NCBI RefSeq assembly: GCF_001191005.1
Contig: NZ_CP012201.1
Coordinates: 1,054,001-1,118,000, forward strand
DNA: 64,000 nucleotides
Direction: 5' to 3'
From: Massilia sp. NR 4-1
GTDB lineage: Bacteria > Pseudomonadota > Gammaproteobacteria > Burkholderiales > Burkholderiaceae_D
The translations under genes were made by a program, and so were the position numbers. Shown piece by piece: positions 7,961 to 17,694 of the stretch; the stretch's first letter is position 1; each line of letters starts with the position of its first letter. The notes beneath the pieces were generated by a model. The model had not been told where the DNA came from. It searched no databases and saw nothing but the letters and a program-made list of their open reading frames with translations.

Positions 7961-10900
7961 CCGCCAACTACCGGATTCCTTCGGACGGTACGGCGATTAC
8001 GCCGCAAATGCTGCCGCTGCTGCAGCTTGACGAAGCGCAGATTGCGCGCATTGCCGCCACTGTTCCGGGAGGCGCAGCCAACATCCAGGACATCTATCCG
8101 CTGGCGCCTTTACAGGAAGGCATATTGTTCCACCATCTGCTGCAGGCGCAAGGCGATCCTTACCTGCTGGTGAATACCTGGATTTTCGATACGCGCGCGC
8201 GGCTGGACGGTTTCATCGCGGCCCTGCAGCAGAGCGTGGCGCGGCATGATGCGCTGCGTACCGCTGTCCTGTGGGAAGGCCTGGCCGAACCGGTGCAGGT
8301 GGTGTGGCGTGAGGCGAAGGTAGAAATTCTTTTCCCTGAATTGTCCGGCGAGGATACGCTGGCCGAACTGGATAAACACAGCGATCCGCGCCGCGTACGT
8401 CTTGACGTGCGGCAGGCCCCGCTGATGCGCGGCTATGCGGCTTTCGATCCCGTGGAGGGGCGCTGGCTGCTGCAACTGCTGCTGCACCATATGGTGGTGG
8501 ACCATGCCGCGCTGTCGCTGCTGTTCCAGGAAGTGGCGGCGATCCAGACCGGGCGTGGACCGGCCTTGCCCGAGGCGGTACCTTTTCGCCATTTCGTGGC
8601 GCGCACGCGCCAGCCAGGCCGGATGCAGGAACATGAAGCCTTCTTCCGCTCCATATTGGGCGATGTCGACGAGCCGACGGCGCCTTTCGGCCTGCTCGAT
8701 GTGCGCGGCGACGGCAGCGCCATCCGCGAGGCGGAGCGGCATACCGGAACCGATCTGTCGCAACGTCTGCGGCGCCAGGCCAGGGAGCTGGGCGTCGGCG
8801 CCGCCAGCCTGTTCCACTGGGCATGGGCGCGGGTGCTGGCCCAGTGCTCGGGCCGCGACGACGTGGTTTTTGGCACCGTGCTGTTCGGCCGCATGCACGG
8901 CGGTGTGGATGCGGAACGGACCATGGGCCTGTTCGTCAATACGCTGCCGGTGCGCATCCGCTTCGGCCAAGGCGGTGTGGCGCAGGACGTGCGCGCCGTC
9001 CACGCCATGCTGGCGCAACTGGTATGGCATGAAGATGCGCCACTCAGCCTGGCGCAGCGCTGCACCGGACTGGCCAAGGGCGTAGCGCCGTTCTCCTCCC
9101 TGCTTAATTACCGCCATAGCGCGGCCGCCATTCAAGCGGCCGGCGGGAAGGAGTGGGGTGACGGCGTGCGCATGCTGCCGATCCGGGAATTGAGCAATTA
9201 TCCCTTCAGCTTGCGGGTGGACGACCTGGGGCAGGATTTCAAACTGAGTTCCCTGGTCGCGTTGCCGGTCGATGCGGACCGCGTTTGCGGCTATATGCTG
9301 CGCGCGCTGGAGCAATTGGCGGATGCGCTGGAACGCGCTCCGGATACGGCGGCCTGGCACATCGGCGTGATAGGCCAGGAGGAACAGCAAGCGCTGGCGG
9401 AATGGAATGCCACCCAGCGCAGTTACACGGAACAGTTCACGCACCGGCAGTTCGAGCAGCGCGCTGCGCAGACGCCGGACGCGGTGGCGCTTGAAACGGA
9501 AGGCGAAAGCTGGAGCTACCGGCGCCTCAACGAGAGCGCCAACCGCCTGGCGCATCACCTGATCGGCCTTGGCGTGAAACCCGATACGCGGGTGGCCCTG
9601 GTGCTCGAACGCGGCGCGGCGCTGGTGCTGGGCATGCTGGCGACGCTGAAAGCGGGTGGCGCCTATGTGCCGCTCGATCCCCGGTATCCGTCCGAACGGC
9701 TGGCTTTCATGCTGGACGATAGCCGGCCGCGCGTGGTGCTGACCCAATCCTCGCTGCAGGAACTGCTGCCATCGAGCCGCGCGCTGATGACGGCCACGGT
9801 GCTGGAACTGGACGATCCGGCAGCGGCATGGCAAGGCAAGTCCAGCGGGAATCCGGCGCCGGCAGGCCTGGAAGCATCTCATCTGGCATATGTGATCTAT
9901 ACCTCGGGTTCGACGGGCCGCCCGAAAGGGGTGATGGTCGAACACCGCAATCTGGCCAATCTGGCCGGCTGGCACTGCGAGCGCTTCCCGCTGGCCCCGG
10001 GCGAGCGTTCGTCCAGCACAGCGGGCATCGCCTTCGATGCCTGCACCTGGGAAGTGTGGCCGCCGCTGTGCATGGGCGCCACGCTGGCATTGGCCCCGGC
10101 GGCGGCGGCGGGCGATCCGCTGCTGCTGCTGGAATGGTGGGAGCGGCAGGAGCTGCATTGCAGCTTCCTGGTCACGGCGCTGGCCGAGATGGCGCTGGAG
10201 CGCTGGCGCCATGGCAAGGTGCGCAACAGCAGCCTGCGCACCCTGCTGATCGGTGGCGACCGCCAAAGCCGCGCCCCCGATGCCGATCTGCCTTTTGAGG
10301 TGGTGAACAACTACGGTCCGACCGAAACGGCGGTGGTGGCGACGTCGGGCCGCAGCCTGGCGGATGACGCGGTGATCCATATCGGCCAGCCGATCGCCAA
10401 TACCGCGATCTATCTGCTGGACCGTCATGGCCAGCCGGTGCCGGTGGGCGTGGCGGGGGAGCTGTATATCGGCGGCGCCAGCGTGGCGCGCGGCTATCTG
10501 AACCAGGAGGAACTGACGCGGGAGCGCTTCCTGCCCGACCCCTTTGCCGCGGCTCCCGGCGCGCGCATGTATAAAACCGGCGACCTGGGGCGCTGGCTGG
10601 CCGATGGGCGCATCGAATTCCTGGGCCGGAACGACCATCAGGTGAAGATACGCGGCCTGCGCATCGAGCTGGGCGAGATCGAGGCGCAGCTGCTGCGCCA
10701 GCCCGGGGTACGCGAGACGGCGGTGCTGGCACGCGCGGAGCAGGCGGGCGAACAGCGCCTGGTGGCCTATGTGGTGGGGGCGGACCTGGACGCGCAAGCC
10801 TTGCGCGATGGCCTGGCGCGCGAGCTGCCGGAATACATGGTGCCCTCGGCTTTCGTGATCCTGGATGCCTTGCCGCTGACGCCGAACGGTAAGCTGGACC

Positions 10901-13900
10901 GGCAAGCCTTGCCGGCGCCGGAGGGCGGCAGCCATGGCCAGCGCGCCTATGCGCCGCCGCAGGGCGCGACGGAAGAGGTGCTGGCGCGCATCTGGGGCGA
11001 GCTGCTGCATCTGCCGCAGGTGGGCCGCAACGACCACTTCTTCGAACTGGGGGGCCATTCGCTGCTGGCGGTGCAACTGGTGGAGCGCTTGCGCCAGCAA
11101 GGCTTGCTGACCGATATCCGCATGCTGTTTGCCCAGCCCACGCTGGCGGCACTGGCGGACGCGGTGAATGCGTCGGCGCGGGACGGCGGCGAGGTGGCGG
11201 TTCCGCCCAATGCCATCCTGGCCGGCTGCACGGCCATCACGCCGGACATGCTGCCCCTGGTTGGATTGACCGCACGCGAAATTGAACAGATAACTACGAC
11301 GGTCGCCGGCGGTGCGGCGAATATCCAGGATATCTATCCCGTGGCGCCGCTGCAGGAAGGCATCCTGTTCCACCATCTTCTGCAAACGGAAGGCGATCCT
11401 TATCTGACTTCCACCGTTCTGGCCTTTGACTCGCGCGAGCGCCTGGAAGGTTTCGTCAACGCCCTGCAGCAGGTGATCGACCGGCATGATGTGCTGCGCA
11501 CGGCCGTACTGTGGGAGGGCCTGCCGGAACCGGTGCAGGTGGTCTGGCGCCGGGCGCCGTTCACATTGGAACTGCCGCAACTGCCGCCTGGCGACACCGA
11601 AGCCCGGTTGCGCGCGCTGGCCGATCCGCGCAGCTTCCGTCTCGACGTGAGAAAGGCGCCCCTGCTGCATGGTTTCGCCGCCTTCGACGGCAAGCAGCAG
11701 CGCTGGCTGCTGCAACTGCTGCTGCACCATATGGTATTGGACCACACCACGCTGGACGTGATGTTCCACGAAGTGGGCCTGATCCAGGCTGGCCGGGCAC
11801 GCGAACTGGATGAACCTGTCCCATTCCGCAACTTTGTGGCGCTGGCGCGCCAGGCCGGCAGGGCGCAGGAGCATGAAGCTTACTTCCGCCGCTTGCTGGG
11901 CGATGTCGAAGAAGCGACCACTCCTTTTGGGCTGGACGATATCAAGGGCGATGGCAGCCGGGTGGACGAGGTGCAGCAGCGTCTCGCGCCGGAGCTGGCA
12001 CGCCGCCTGCGCCGCCAGGCGCGAGCGGCCGGCGTGAGCACCGCCAGCCTGTTCCACTGGGCCTGGGCGCTGGTGCTGGCGGCCAGCACGGGGCGCGAGG
12101 ACGTGGTCTTCGGCACCGTGCTGTTTGGCCGCATGCAGGGCGGCGCGGGCGCCGATCGCGCCATGGGCCTGTTCATCAATACCCTGCCACTGCGCATTCG
12201 GCTGGGCGAGACCGGCGTGCTGGACGGCGTGCGCCAGACGCAGACCTTGTTGGCGGAACTGATGCAGCATGAGCATGCGCCATTGGCGCTGGCCCAGCGC
12301 TGCAGCGCCGTACCGGCCACTGTGCCGCTGTTCACCGCCTTGCTCAACTACCGCCACAGTGCCAACGAACGTGTGGATCAGCAGGCCGGCAGCGGCTGGG
12401 AGCAGGGCATCGAGATGCTGTCGGCGCATGAGCGCACCAATTATCCTTTCGGCCTGTCGGTGGACGATCTGGGCGAGGGCTTCGATGTAAGCGTGCAGAT
12501 CGCCGAACCCGTCGGAGCCGCGCGCATTGCAGGCTACCTGCTGCGTGCTTTGGAGCAGACGGCCGATGCGCTGGAGCAGGCGCCGCAAAAACCGGCCTGG
12601 CGGCTGGATATCGTGGGCGATGAGGAGCGGCGCGTCATGTTGCAGCAATGGAGCGGCGCGGGAGAGCGCTATCCGCAAGGTCTCTGCCTGCACCAGTTGT
12701 TTGAACGCCAGGCTGAGTTGAGACCGGATGCGCTGGCTGTGGAGTACAAGGAGCGGAGCCTGAGCTACCGGGAACTCAACGAGCAGGCCAACCGCCTGGC
12801 CCATTACCTGCTCCAGATAGGCGCGCAGCCGGAGCAACGGGTGGCGATCTGCATGCAGCGCAGCCTGGACATGGTGGTGGCCATTCTGGCCGTGCTGAAA
12901 AGCGGTGCCGCTTACGTGCCGCTGGATCCGGCTTATCCGCAAGAGCGCATTGCCTTCATGCTGGAGGACAGCCGCCCTGTGGCGCTGCTGGCCCAATCGG
13001 ACTTGAGCGGGCAGTTGCCGGAAGTGGACGGCATGCGGCTGGTGCTGATGGACGACGGGCCGCGGCAGTGGCAAGCACTGTCCGCGCAGAATCCGCGCAA
13101 CGCCGCGCTTGGGCTGTCGCCGCAAAGCTTGGCCTACATCATCTACACCTCCGGCTCCACCGGAAAGCCTAAGGGCGTGATGGTCGAGCACCGGAATGTC
13201 ACGCGTCTATTCGATGCGACCCGCGACTGGTTCCGCTTCGACCAGCGCGATGTCTGGACCCTGTTCCATTCCTTCGCCTTCGATTTTTCGGTCTGGGAGC
13301 TGTGGGGCGCCTTGCTATACGGTGGCCGGCTGGTGGTGGTGCCGTATCTCACCACGCGCTCGCCGCAGGATTTCTACCGGCTGCTGTGCGACCGTGGCGT
13401 GACGGTGTTGAACCAGACGCCAAGCGCCTTCCAGCAAGTCCTGGACAGGCAGGGAACACTGCCGCACCGCTTGCGCCATATTATTTTCGGTGGCGAGGCA
13501 CTGGAGCTGGCGAGTCTGGCGCGCTGGTTCGCGCGCGAGGATGGCGCGGCTACCAGGCTGACCAATATGTATGGCATCACCGAGACTACGGTGCATGTGA
13601 CTTACCGTGAGATTGTGGCAGCCGATCTGGAAGGGCGGCGCGAAGGTAGTCCGATTGGCCAGCCGATTTCCGATCTGCGCCTGTATTTGCTGGATGCGCA
13701 CGGCCAGCCGGTGGCGCAAGGTGTGACGGGCGAGATCCATGTTGGCGGCGCCGGGGTGGCCCGTGGGTATCTGAACCGCCCCGAGCTGAACCAAGAGCGC
13801 TTCCTGCCCGACCCCTTCAGCACCGAAACCGGTGCGCGCATGTACAAGACCGGGGATCTGGGGCGCTGGCTGGCGGATGGGGCGATGGAATACCTGGGCC

Positions 13901-16900
13901 GTAACGACCAGCAGGTGAAGATTCGCGGCTTCCGCATCGAGCTGGGCGAGATCGAGGCGCAACTTGGCCGTCTGCCAGGCGTGCGCGAAGCGGCTGTGCT
14001 GCCGCGCGATGATGGCCATGGCGACCAGCGCCTGGTAGCCTGGATCGTGCCGCAGGACGCGGACTTCGATGCGACCGTGCTCCAGCAAGCTTTGGCCGCC
14101 GTGCTGCCGGTGCATATGGTGCCGGCTGCGTATGTGCCGCTGTCCGCATTGCCGCTGACGCCAAACGGGAAGCTGGATCGCAAGGCGCTGCCTGCGCCGG
14201 ACGGCGCGGCCTATGCCCACCAGCGTTATGAGGGGCCGCAAGGCAGTGTGGAATCCGCCTTGGCGGAGCTGTGGCGCGAGTTGCTGCAACTGGAGCAGGT
14301 GGGCCGCAACGACCACTTCTTCGAATTGGGCGGCCATTCCTTGCTGGCGGTGCAGCTGGTTTCGCGCCTGCGCCAGAAGTTGGGCGTGGAAGTGGCGCTG
14401 GCGGGCTTGTTTGCCCGGCCGGTATTGCATGCCTTTGCCACCCTGGTCAGCGCGGCGGCAGCCAGCAGTCTGCCCGGCGTGGCTCCTGATACCCGTCCGT
14501 CGCAGCTGCCGCTCTCGTTTGCCCAGCAAAGGCTGTGGTTCGTCACCCAGATGGGAGGACAGGCCAGCACTGCCTACAATATGCTGCGCGGCTGGCGCAT
14601 CGCCGGGCCGGTCGATGCCGATGCGCTGCAGGCTGCGTTGACGCTGATCGTCCAGCGGCACGAGGTGTTGCGCACCACGGTGCAGGTGGAGGATGGCCAG
14701 CCGGTGCAGCGCATTGCCGTGGATGCGGACTTTACGCTGCTGCGCCAGAATTTCGGCGCGGCCATGCCGCAACAAGGCCGGGAAGCGGAAATCGAGCGCT
14801 GGAGCCGTGTCGAGGCAGGCCAGCCATTCGACCTGGAACACGGGCCGCTGCTGCGCGGCAGGCTGCTGCGCTTTGGCGAACGCGATCATGTGCTGCTGCT
14901 GGCATTACACCATCTGGTTGCCGACGGCTGGTCCCTCGACTTGCTGCTGCGTGAGCTGCAGGCCCTGTACCGTGCCGCGCCCGATAGCCTGCCTGCGCCG
15001 GCGTTGCAATACGCCGATTACACGCTATGGCAGCGGCGCTGGGTGGAAGGACCGGTACGCCAAATCCAGCTGGGTTACTGGCAGCGCCAGTTGCAGGGGG
15101 CGCCGGCCTTGATCACCCTGCCCACGGACCGGCCGCGTCCCGTGCTGCAGCAATATGCCGGTCAAAGCCAGGTCTTTGAGCTGGATGCCGCCTTGACCAC
15201 GGTACTGCGGCGGCTGGCGCAAAAGCATGGCGTCACGCTGTACATGGTGGTGCTGGCTGCCTGGGGCGCCCTGGCCGCGCGTCTGGCCGGACAGGATGAG
15301 GTGGTGATTGGCACGCCGGTTGCGAACCGCAATCGGCTGGAGCTGGAAGGTGTGGTGGGCCTGCTGGCGAATACGCTGGCGATCCGCATTGACCTTGGCG
15401 GCAGCCCCAGCGTGGCATCGCTGCTGTCGCAGGTAAGGCAGCGGGTGCTGCAGGCGCAGAGTCATCAGGACATTCCATTTGAACAGGTGGTGGATGCGCT
15501 GAAACCGCAGCGCGCCTTGTCGCACAGCCCCTTGTTCCAGCTGATGTTCGCATGGCAGACGGCCGTAAATACCTCGTTGTCGCTGGATGGCGAGCCGTTG
15601 GAGGAACTGTCCTTGGAGCTGGCGGCGTCCGCATTCGACCTGTCGCTGGAGCTGGTGGAAGGGGAGGAATGCATCAGTGGCGCGCTGACGTTCTCCACCG
15701 CGCTATTCGAGCGTGCCACCGTGAGCCGTTATGCTGGCAACTTGAAGGCTTTGCTGGCCGGCATGGCGCGGGACGATGTACAGGCGTTGGACCGGATTGA
15801 ACTCATGAGCGAGGCCGAGGCAGCGCAGGTTCTGCGCGGCTGGAACCGCACCCAGCGCGACTATCGGCGCGACCTGTGCCTGCATGAGATCATCGAAGAG
15901 CAGGTCCGCCTGCGGCCGCAAGCGGTGGCGGTGGAGGACGGCGAGCGCCGCCTGAGCTACCGCGAGCTGGACGAACAGGCCAACCAGCTGGCGCGCCAGC
16001 TGCGCGCCATGGGCGTGGGACCGGACCAGCGCGTGGCGCTGTGCCTGGAGCGCAGCGTGGACATGGTGATCGGCCTGTTGGCCGTGCTGAAGGCGGGCGG
16101 CGCCTACGTGCCGCTCGATCCCGGCTATCCGGCCGAACGCCTGGCCTTCATGCTGGGCGACAGCGCTCCCCGGGTGTTGCTGGCGCAAGGCCCGGCGCTT
16201 GAGGGGCTGGAGGTGCCGGCGGGCTTGCCGGTGCTGTATCTGGATGGCGCCGAGCGTCCTTGGCTGGCATTGTCCGCGCAGGCATTGCCGGTGGCGGAAC
16301 TGGGGCTGACGCCATCGAATCTGGCGTATGTGATCTATACCTCCGGCTCCACCGGCCAACCCAAGGGCGTGATGAACGAGCATGTCGGCATCGTCAACCG
16401 TCTGTTGTGGATGCAGGAAGCCTATCGCCTGCAGCCGGATGAGGCGGTGTTGCAAAAGACCCCGTTCAGTTTCGACGTCTCGGTCTGGGAGTTCTTCTGG
16501 CCGTTGATGCGCGGCGCGCGCCTGGTGATGGCGCGGCCGGACGGGCATAAAGACCCGGCCTATCTGGCCGAGGTCGTGGCGCGGCGCGGCATCACGACGC
16601 TGCACTTCGTGCCGTCCATGCTGCAAGCCTTCCTCGACAGCGGCGAAGCGGCGCGCTGCGCCGGCCTGAAACGGGTGCTGTGCAGCGGCGAGGCCCTGCC
16701 TGGCGCGCTGGCGCGGCGCTTCCTGCGGGAGCTGCCGGGTGTGCAATTGCACAATCTGTATGGCCCGACCGAGGCGGCGGTGGACGTGACGGCCTGGCAT
16801 TGCGCCGGTCCCGAGCTGCCCGAGAATATCCCCTTGGGCCGGCCCGTCGCCAACACGCGCATCTATGTGCTGGACCGGCATGGCCAGCCGGTGCCGGTTG

Positions 16901-17691
16901 GCGTGGCGGGGGAAATCCATATCGGCGGCGTGCAGGTGGCGCGCGGTTATCTGAACCGGCCCGAATTGACGCGGGAGCGCTTCGTGCCGGACCCGTTCAC
17001 GGACGAGGAGGGCGCGCGCCTGTACCGGACGGGCGACCTGGGACGCTGGCTGGCCGACGGCACGCTGGAATACCTGGGCCGCAACGACCACCAGGTCAAG
17101 CTGCGCGGCCAGCGCATCGAGCTGGGGGAGATCGAGGCGCAGCTGCTGCGCCAGTCCGGCGTGCGCGAGGCGGTGGTGCTGGCCCGCGAGGATAGCCCGG
17201 GCGATCAGCGCCTGGTGGCGTATCTGGTGGCCGATGCGCCGGATCTGGCGGCGCTGCGTTCCGAGCTGGCGCGCGTGCTGCCCGAATACATGGTGCCGGC
17301 AGCGTTTGTGCTGCTGGACCAACTGCCGCTGACGCCGAACGGAAAGCTGGACAGGAAGGCCTTGCCGGCACCCGAAGGCGCGGCCTATGCGCAGCGTCCC
17401 TATGAGGCGCCGCAGGGCGAGACGGAAGCGGCGCTGGCGCGCATCTGGGCCGAACTGCTGCAGCAGGACCGGGTGGGCCGCCACGACCACTTCTTCGAAT
17501 TGGGCGGCCACTCCTTGCTGGTGACTCAACTGCTCGCCCGTATCCGGCGCGAGTGGGGGCTGGATATTGCATTGACTGAAGTGTTCTCGAATCCCGTTCT
17601 GTCGGAACTTGCCGGCATCATCCTTGATCAGGAATTGATGGCATACGGCGCCGAAGAACTTGAATCCATGATCTCTCAAGATAGGGCTTGA
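5326..17691 (+). CDS. Nonribosomal peptide synthetase 1, four modules
   Basis: 4121 residues. Order: half C domain (about 1-280), A1 (286-785), T1 (Ser832); dual E/C2 (His936 motif, His1054 motif), A2, T2 (Ser1912); dual E/C3 (His2016, His2134), A3, T3 (Ser3005); LCL-type C4 (HHLVADG from His3195), A4, T4 (Ser4063). Predicted substrates are Leu, Leu, Thr and Ser, with residues 1 and 2 epimerised. The N-terminal half C domain has no HHxxxDG, so initiation is probably at A1 without acylation. The C terminus ends in a short acidic helical tail (EELESMISQDRA) that probably docks onto the next synthetase, whose start lies 3 nt after this stop. The start is set by GGAGGAG at 5315-5321. The peptide lacks a signal sequence, so this is a cytoplasmic megaenzyme. 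Confidence 0.95.
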   Translation: MTGIYGKAGQDPFPATIASLSEQEYPAPAARESEAFWRQRLPEAAASLFDKGLTDEGVAADTSQSWEIDAGLARRIRTLAREQQCSVRDFWLTAFAACLARCCTCDGEIRLGIADAWPDAGSEAAGRISAVLPLTAQLAWDQDTARNMLHVRDELQLCAAHARYPVAQLLRERGRDGHPYDAALMTEAYATAGNAPSMAQMWQEQAPLVMALHGEAGDASTGSMRITLHWDRRRIPAAEVAALRRRLEILARAAAGQDPVALAALPLMETAERQQLLSAWNGEYRNYPLHLGVHELFEHQAQWTPDAVAAEYCGQSLSYRALNEEANRLAHHLRAKGARPDALIALFLERSLEMVVAMLAVLKAGAAYTPLDTAWPQERIDHMLADAAPLLVLTQPHLRPQLKDQPVLDLVDPLALWREQSAANPVRGAGGLQPGHLAYVLYTSGSTGTPKGVQIEHRGLTNVISWHCEHLPLVPGERSSALSGVAFDASSWEVWPPLCMGATLVLAPADTAGDALRLLEWWQQQDLQTSFLTTALAEMALERMRHGDSRVKRSLRTLLIGGEQQKMTPEADLPFEVINNYGPTETTILVTSGRSLAQDKVKHIGRPLANTAIYILDRFGQLVPPGVPGEIFVGGAGVARGYLNQDTLTRERFLTDPFAGTADARMYKTGDLGCWLDDGRIEFLGRNDQQVKLRGLRIELGEIEHRLLCQPTVREAVVVVREDRPGDRRLVAYLVPSGGEIDSQRLREALARQLPDYMVPAAYMRLDALPLTLNGKIDKRALPAPEDAAYARRGYEAPEGRTEAMLARIWAELLQLEKVGRQDDFFELGGHSLLALHLIERMRHEQLHVDSRVLFSHPTLAALARAVDEGGQPAAAAPAANYRIPSDGTAITPQMLPLLQLDEAQIARIAATVPGGAANIQDIYPLAPLQEGILFHHLLQAQGDPYLLVNTWIFDTRARLDGFIAALQQSVARHDALRTAVLWEGLAEPVQVVWREAKVEILFPELSGEDTLAELDKHSDPRRVRLDVRQAPLMRGYAAFDPVEGRWLLQLLLHHMVVDHAALSLLFQEVAAIQTGRGPALPEAVPFRHFVARTRQPGRMQEHEAFFRSILGDVDEPTAPFGLLDVRGDGSAIREAERHTGTDLSQRLRRQARELGVGAASLFHWAWARVLAQCSGRDDVVFGTVLFGRMHGGVDAERTMGLFVNTLPVRIRFGQGGVAQDVRAVHAMLAQLVWHEDAPLSLAQRCTGLAKGVAPFSSLLNYRHSAAAIQAAGGKEWGDGVRMLPIRELSNYPFSLRVDDLGQDFKLSSLVALPVDADRVCGYMLRALEQLADALERAPDTAAWHIGVIGQEEQQALAEWNATQRSYTEQFTHRQFEQRAAQTPDAVALETEGESWSYRRLNESANRLAHHLIGLGVKPDTRVALVLERGAALVLGMLATLKAGGAYVPLDPRYPSERLAFMLDDSRPRVVLTQSSLQELLPSSRALMTATVLELDDPAAAWQGKSSGNPAPAGLEASHLAYVIYTSGSTGRPKGVMVEHRNLANLAGWHCERFPLAPGERSSSTAGIAFDACTWEVWPPLCMGATLALAPAAAAGDPLLLLEWWERQELHCSFLVTALAEMALERWRHGKVRNSSLRTLLIGGDRQSRAPDADLPFEVVNNYGPTETAVVATSGRSLADDAVIHIGQPIANTAIYLLDRHGQPVPVGVAGELYIGGASVARGYLNQEELTRERFLPDPFAAAPGARMYKTGDLGRWLADGRIEFLGRNDHQVKIRGLRIELGEIEAQLLRQPGVRETAVLARAEQAGEQRLVAYVVGADLDAQALRDGLARELPEYMVPSAFVILDALPLTPNGKLDRQALPAPEGGSHGQRAYAPPQGATEEVLARIWGELLHLPQVGRNDHFFELGGHSLLAVQLVERLRQQGLLTDIRMLFAQPTLAALADAVNASARDGGEVAVPPNAILAGCTAITPDMLPLVGLTAREIEQITTTVAGGAANIQDIYPVAPLQEGILFHHLLQTEGDPYLTSTVLAFDSRERLEGFVNALQQVIDRHDVLRTAVLWEGLPEPVQVVWRRAPFTLELPQLPPGDTEARLRALADPRSFRLDVRKAPLLHGFAAFDGKQQRWLLQLLLHHMVLDHTTLDVMFHEVGLIQAGRARELDEPVPFRNFVALARQAGRAQEHEAYFRRLLGDVEEATTPFGLDDIKGDGSRVDEVQQRLAPELARRLRRQARAAGVSTASLFHWAWALVLAASTGREDVVFGTVLFGRMQGGAGADRAMGLFINTLPLRIRLGETGVLDGVRQTQTLLAELMQHEHAPLALAQRCSAVPATVPLFTALLNYRHSANERVDQQAGSGWEQGIEMLSAHERTNYPFGLSVDDLGEGFDVSVQIAEPVGAARIAGYLLRALEQTADALEQAPQKPAWRLDIVGDEERRVMLQQWSGAGERYPQGLCLHQLFERQAELRPDALAVEYKERSLSYRELNEQANRLAHYLLQIGAQPEQRVAICMQRSLDMVVAILAVLKSGAAYVPLDPAYPQERIAFMLEDSRPVALLAQSDLSGQLPEVDGMRLVLMDDGPRQWQALSAQNPRNAALGLSPQSLAYIIYTSGSTGKPKGVMVEHRNVTRLFDATRDWFRFDQRDVWTLFHSFAFDFSVWELWGALLYGGRLVVVPYLTTRSPQDFYRLLCDRGVTVLNQTPSAFQQVLDRQGTLPHRLRHIIFGGEALELASLARWFAREDGAATRLTNMYGITETTVHVTYREIVAADLEGRREGSPIGQPISDLRLYLLDAHGQPVAQGVTGEIHVGGAGVARGYLNRPELNQERFLPDPFSTETGARMYKTGDLGRWLADGAMEYLGRNDQQVKIRGFRIELGEIEAQLGRLPGVREAAVLPRDDGHGDQRLVAWIVPQDADFDATVLQQALAAVLPVHMVPAAYVPLSALPLTPNGKLDRKALPAPDGAAYAHQRYEGPQGSVESALAELWRELLQLEQVGRNDHFFELGGHSLLAVQLVSRLRQKLGVEVALAGLFARPVLHAFATLVSAAAASSLPGVAPDTRPSQLPLSFAQQRLWFVTQMGGQASTAYNMLRGWRIAGPVDADALQAALTLIVQRHEVLRTTVQVEDGQPVQRIAVDADFTLLRQNFGAAMPQQGREAEIERWSRVEAGQPFDLEHGPLLRGRLLRFGERDHVLLLALHHLVADGWSLDLLLRELQALYRAAPDSLPAPALQYADYTLWQRRWVEGPVRQIQLGYWQRQLQGAPALITLPTDRPRPVLQQYAGQSQVFELDAALTTVLRRLAQKHGVTLYMVVLAAWGALAARLAGQDEVVIGTPVANRNRLELEGVVGLLANTLAIRIDLGGSPSVASLLSQVRQRVLQAQSHQDIPFEQVVDALKPQRALSHSPLFQLMFAWQTAVNTSLSLDGEPLEELSLELAASAFDLSLELVEGEECISGALTFSTALFERATVSRYAGNLKALLAGMARDDVQALDRIELMSEAEAAQVLRGWNRTQRDYRRDLCLHEIIEEQVRLRPQAVAVEDGERRLSYRELDEQANQLARQLRAMGVGPDQRVALCLERSVDMVIGLLAVLKAGGAYVPLDPGYPAERLAFMLGDSAPRVLLAQGPALEGLEVPAGLPVLYLDGAERPWLALSAQALPVAELGLTPSNLAYVIYTSGSTGQPKGVMNEHVGIVNRLLWMQEAYRLQPDEAVLQKTPFSFDVSVWEFFWPLMRGARLVMARPDGHKDPAYLAEVVARRGITTLHFVPSMLQAFLDSGEAARCAGLKRVLCSGEALPGALARRFLRELPGVQLHNLYGPTEAAVDVTAWHCAGPELPENIPLGRPVANTRIYVLDRHGQPVPVGVAGEIHIGGVQVARGYLNRPELTRERFVPDPFTDEEGARLYRTGDLGRWLADGTLEYLGRNDHQVKLRGQRIELGEIEAQLLRQSGVREAVVLAREDSPGDQRLVAYLVADAPDLAALRSELARVLPEYMVPAAFVLLDQLPLTPNGKLDRKALPAPEGAAYAQRPYEAPQGETEAALARIWAELLQQDRVGRHDHFFELGGHSLLVTQLLARIRREWGLDIALTEVFSNPVLSELAGIILDQELMAYGAEELESMISQDRA
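7961..11200 (+). other. NRPS module 2: dual E/C, A2 (Leu), T2
   Basis: The C domain carries both dual-domain signatures: HHLLQAQGD (from 8131), fitting HH[I/L]xxxxGD, and HHMVVDH (from 8485), where the last position is His instead of Gly, as in other dual domains of this type. The A2 pocket reads D-A-W-F-L-G-N-V-V, the exact textbook Leu code. T2 Ser is at codon 11059. Most of A2-T2 is duplicated in module 5. Confidence 0.88.
9400..11255 (+). repeat. Long direct repeat R1, copy 1 (A2-T2)
   Basis: About 1.86 kb running from the linker before A2 (GAATGGAA) through T2 to the start of the next dual E/C domain. It matches 19183-21038 at a constant offset of 9783 with only scattered, mostly synonymous mismatches seen by eye. 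The flanking C-domain sequences differ, so the edges are sharp. Confidence 0.92.
11201..14470 (+). other. NRPS module 3: dual E/C, A3 (Thr), T3
   Basis: Dual E/C signatures are HHLLQTEGD (from 11371) and HHMVLDH (from 11725), so Leu2 should be epimerised. The A3 pocket reads D-F-W-N-I-G-M-V-H, the classical Thr code. T3 Ser is in LGGHSLL (codon 14338). This Thr hydroxyl is one candidate nucleophile for lactone closure. Confidence 0.88.
14471..17691 (+). other. NRPS module 4: LCL C, A4 (Ser), T4 and docking tail
   Basis: C4 begins with LSFAQQRLWF and has HHLVADG (from 14908), a normal C domain, so Thr3 stays L. The A4 pocket reads D-V-W-H-L-S-L-V-D, the Ser code. T4 Ser is at codon 17512. The A4-T4 block is almost identical to module 7. 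After T4 the sequence diverges from module 7 and ends in a unique docking tail. Confidence 0.88.
15830..17514 (+). repeat. Long direct repeat R2, copy 1 (A4-T4)
   Basis: About 1.69 kb from TTCTGCGCGG before A4 to the T4 serine region. It matches 25589-27273 at a constant offset of 9759. I noticed fewer than about ten mismatches, nearly all synonymous; one changes Gln to Arg in the first A-domain motif (EQANQLARQ versus EQANRLARQ). Confidence 0.92.
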
Positions 17692-17694
17692 ACA

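Noticed and set aside
8110..13191. Very long antisense ORFs opposite the NRPS genes (over 1600 codons in places).
   Set aside because: They are shadows of the biased GC-rich codon usage, rich in His, Arg, Gln and Ala, with no domain motifs.
13200..13640. A3 and A6 first looked like Ser-activating domains.
   Set aside because: The pocket residues read D-F-W-N-I-G-M-V-H in both, which is the Thr code; Ser codes are found in A4 and A7 instead.
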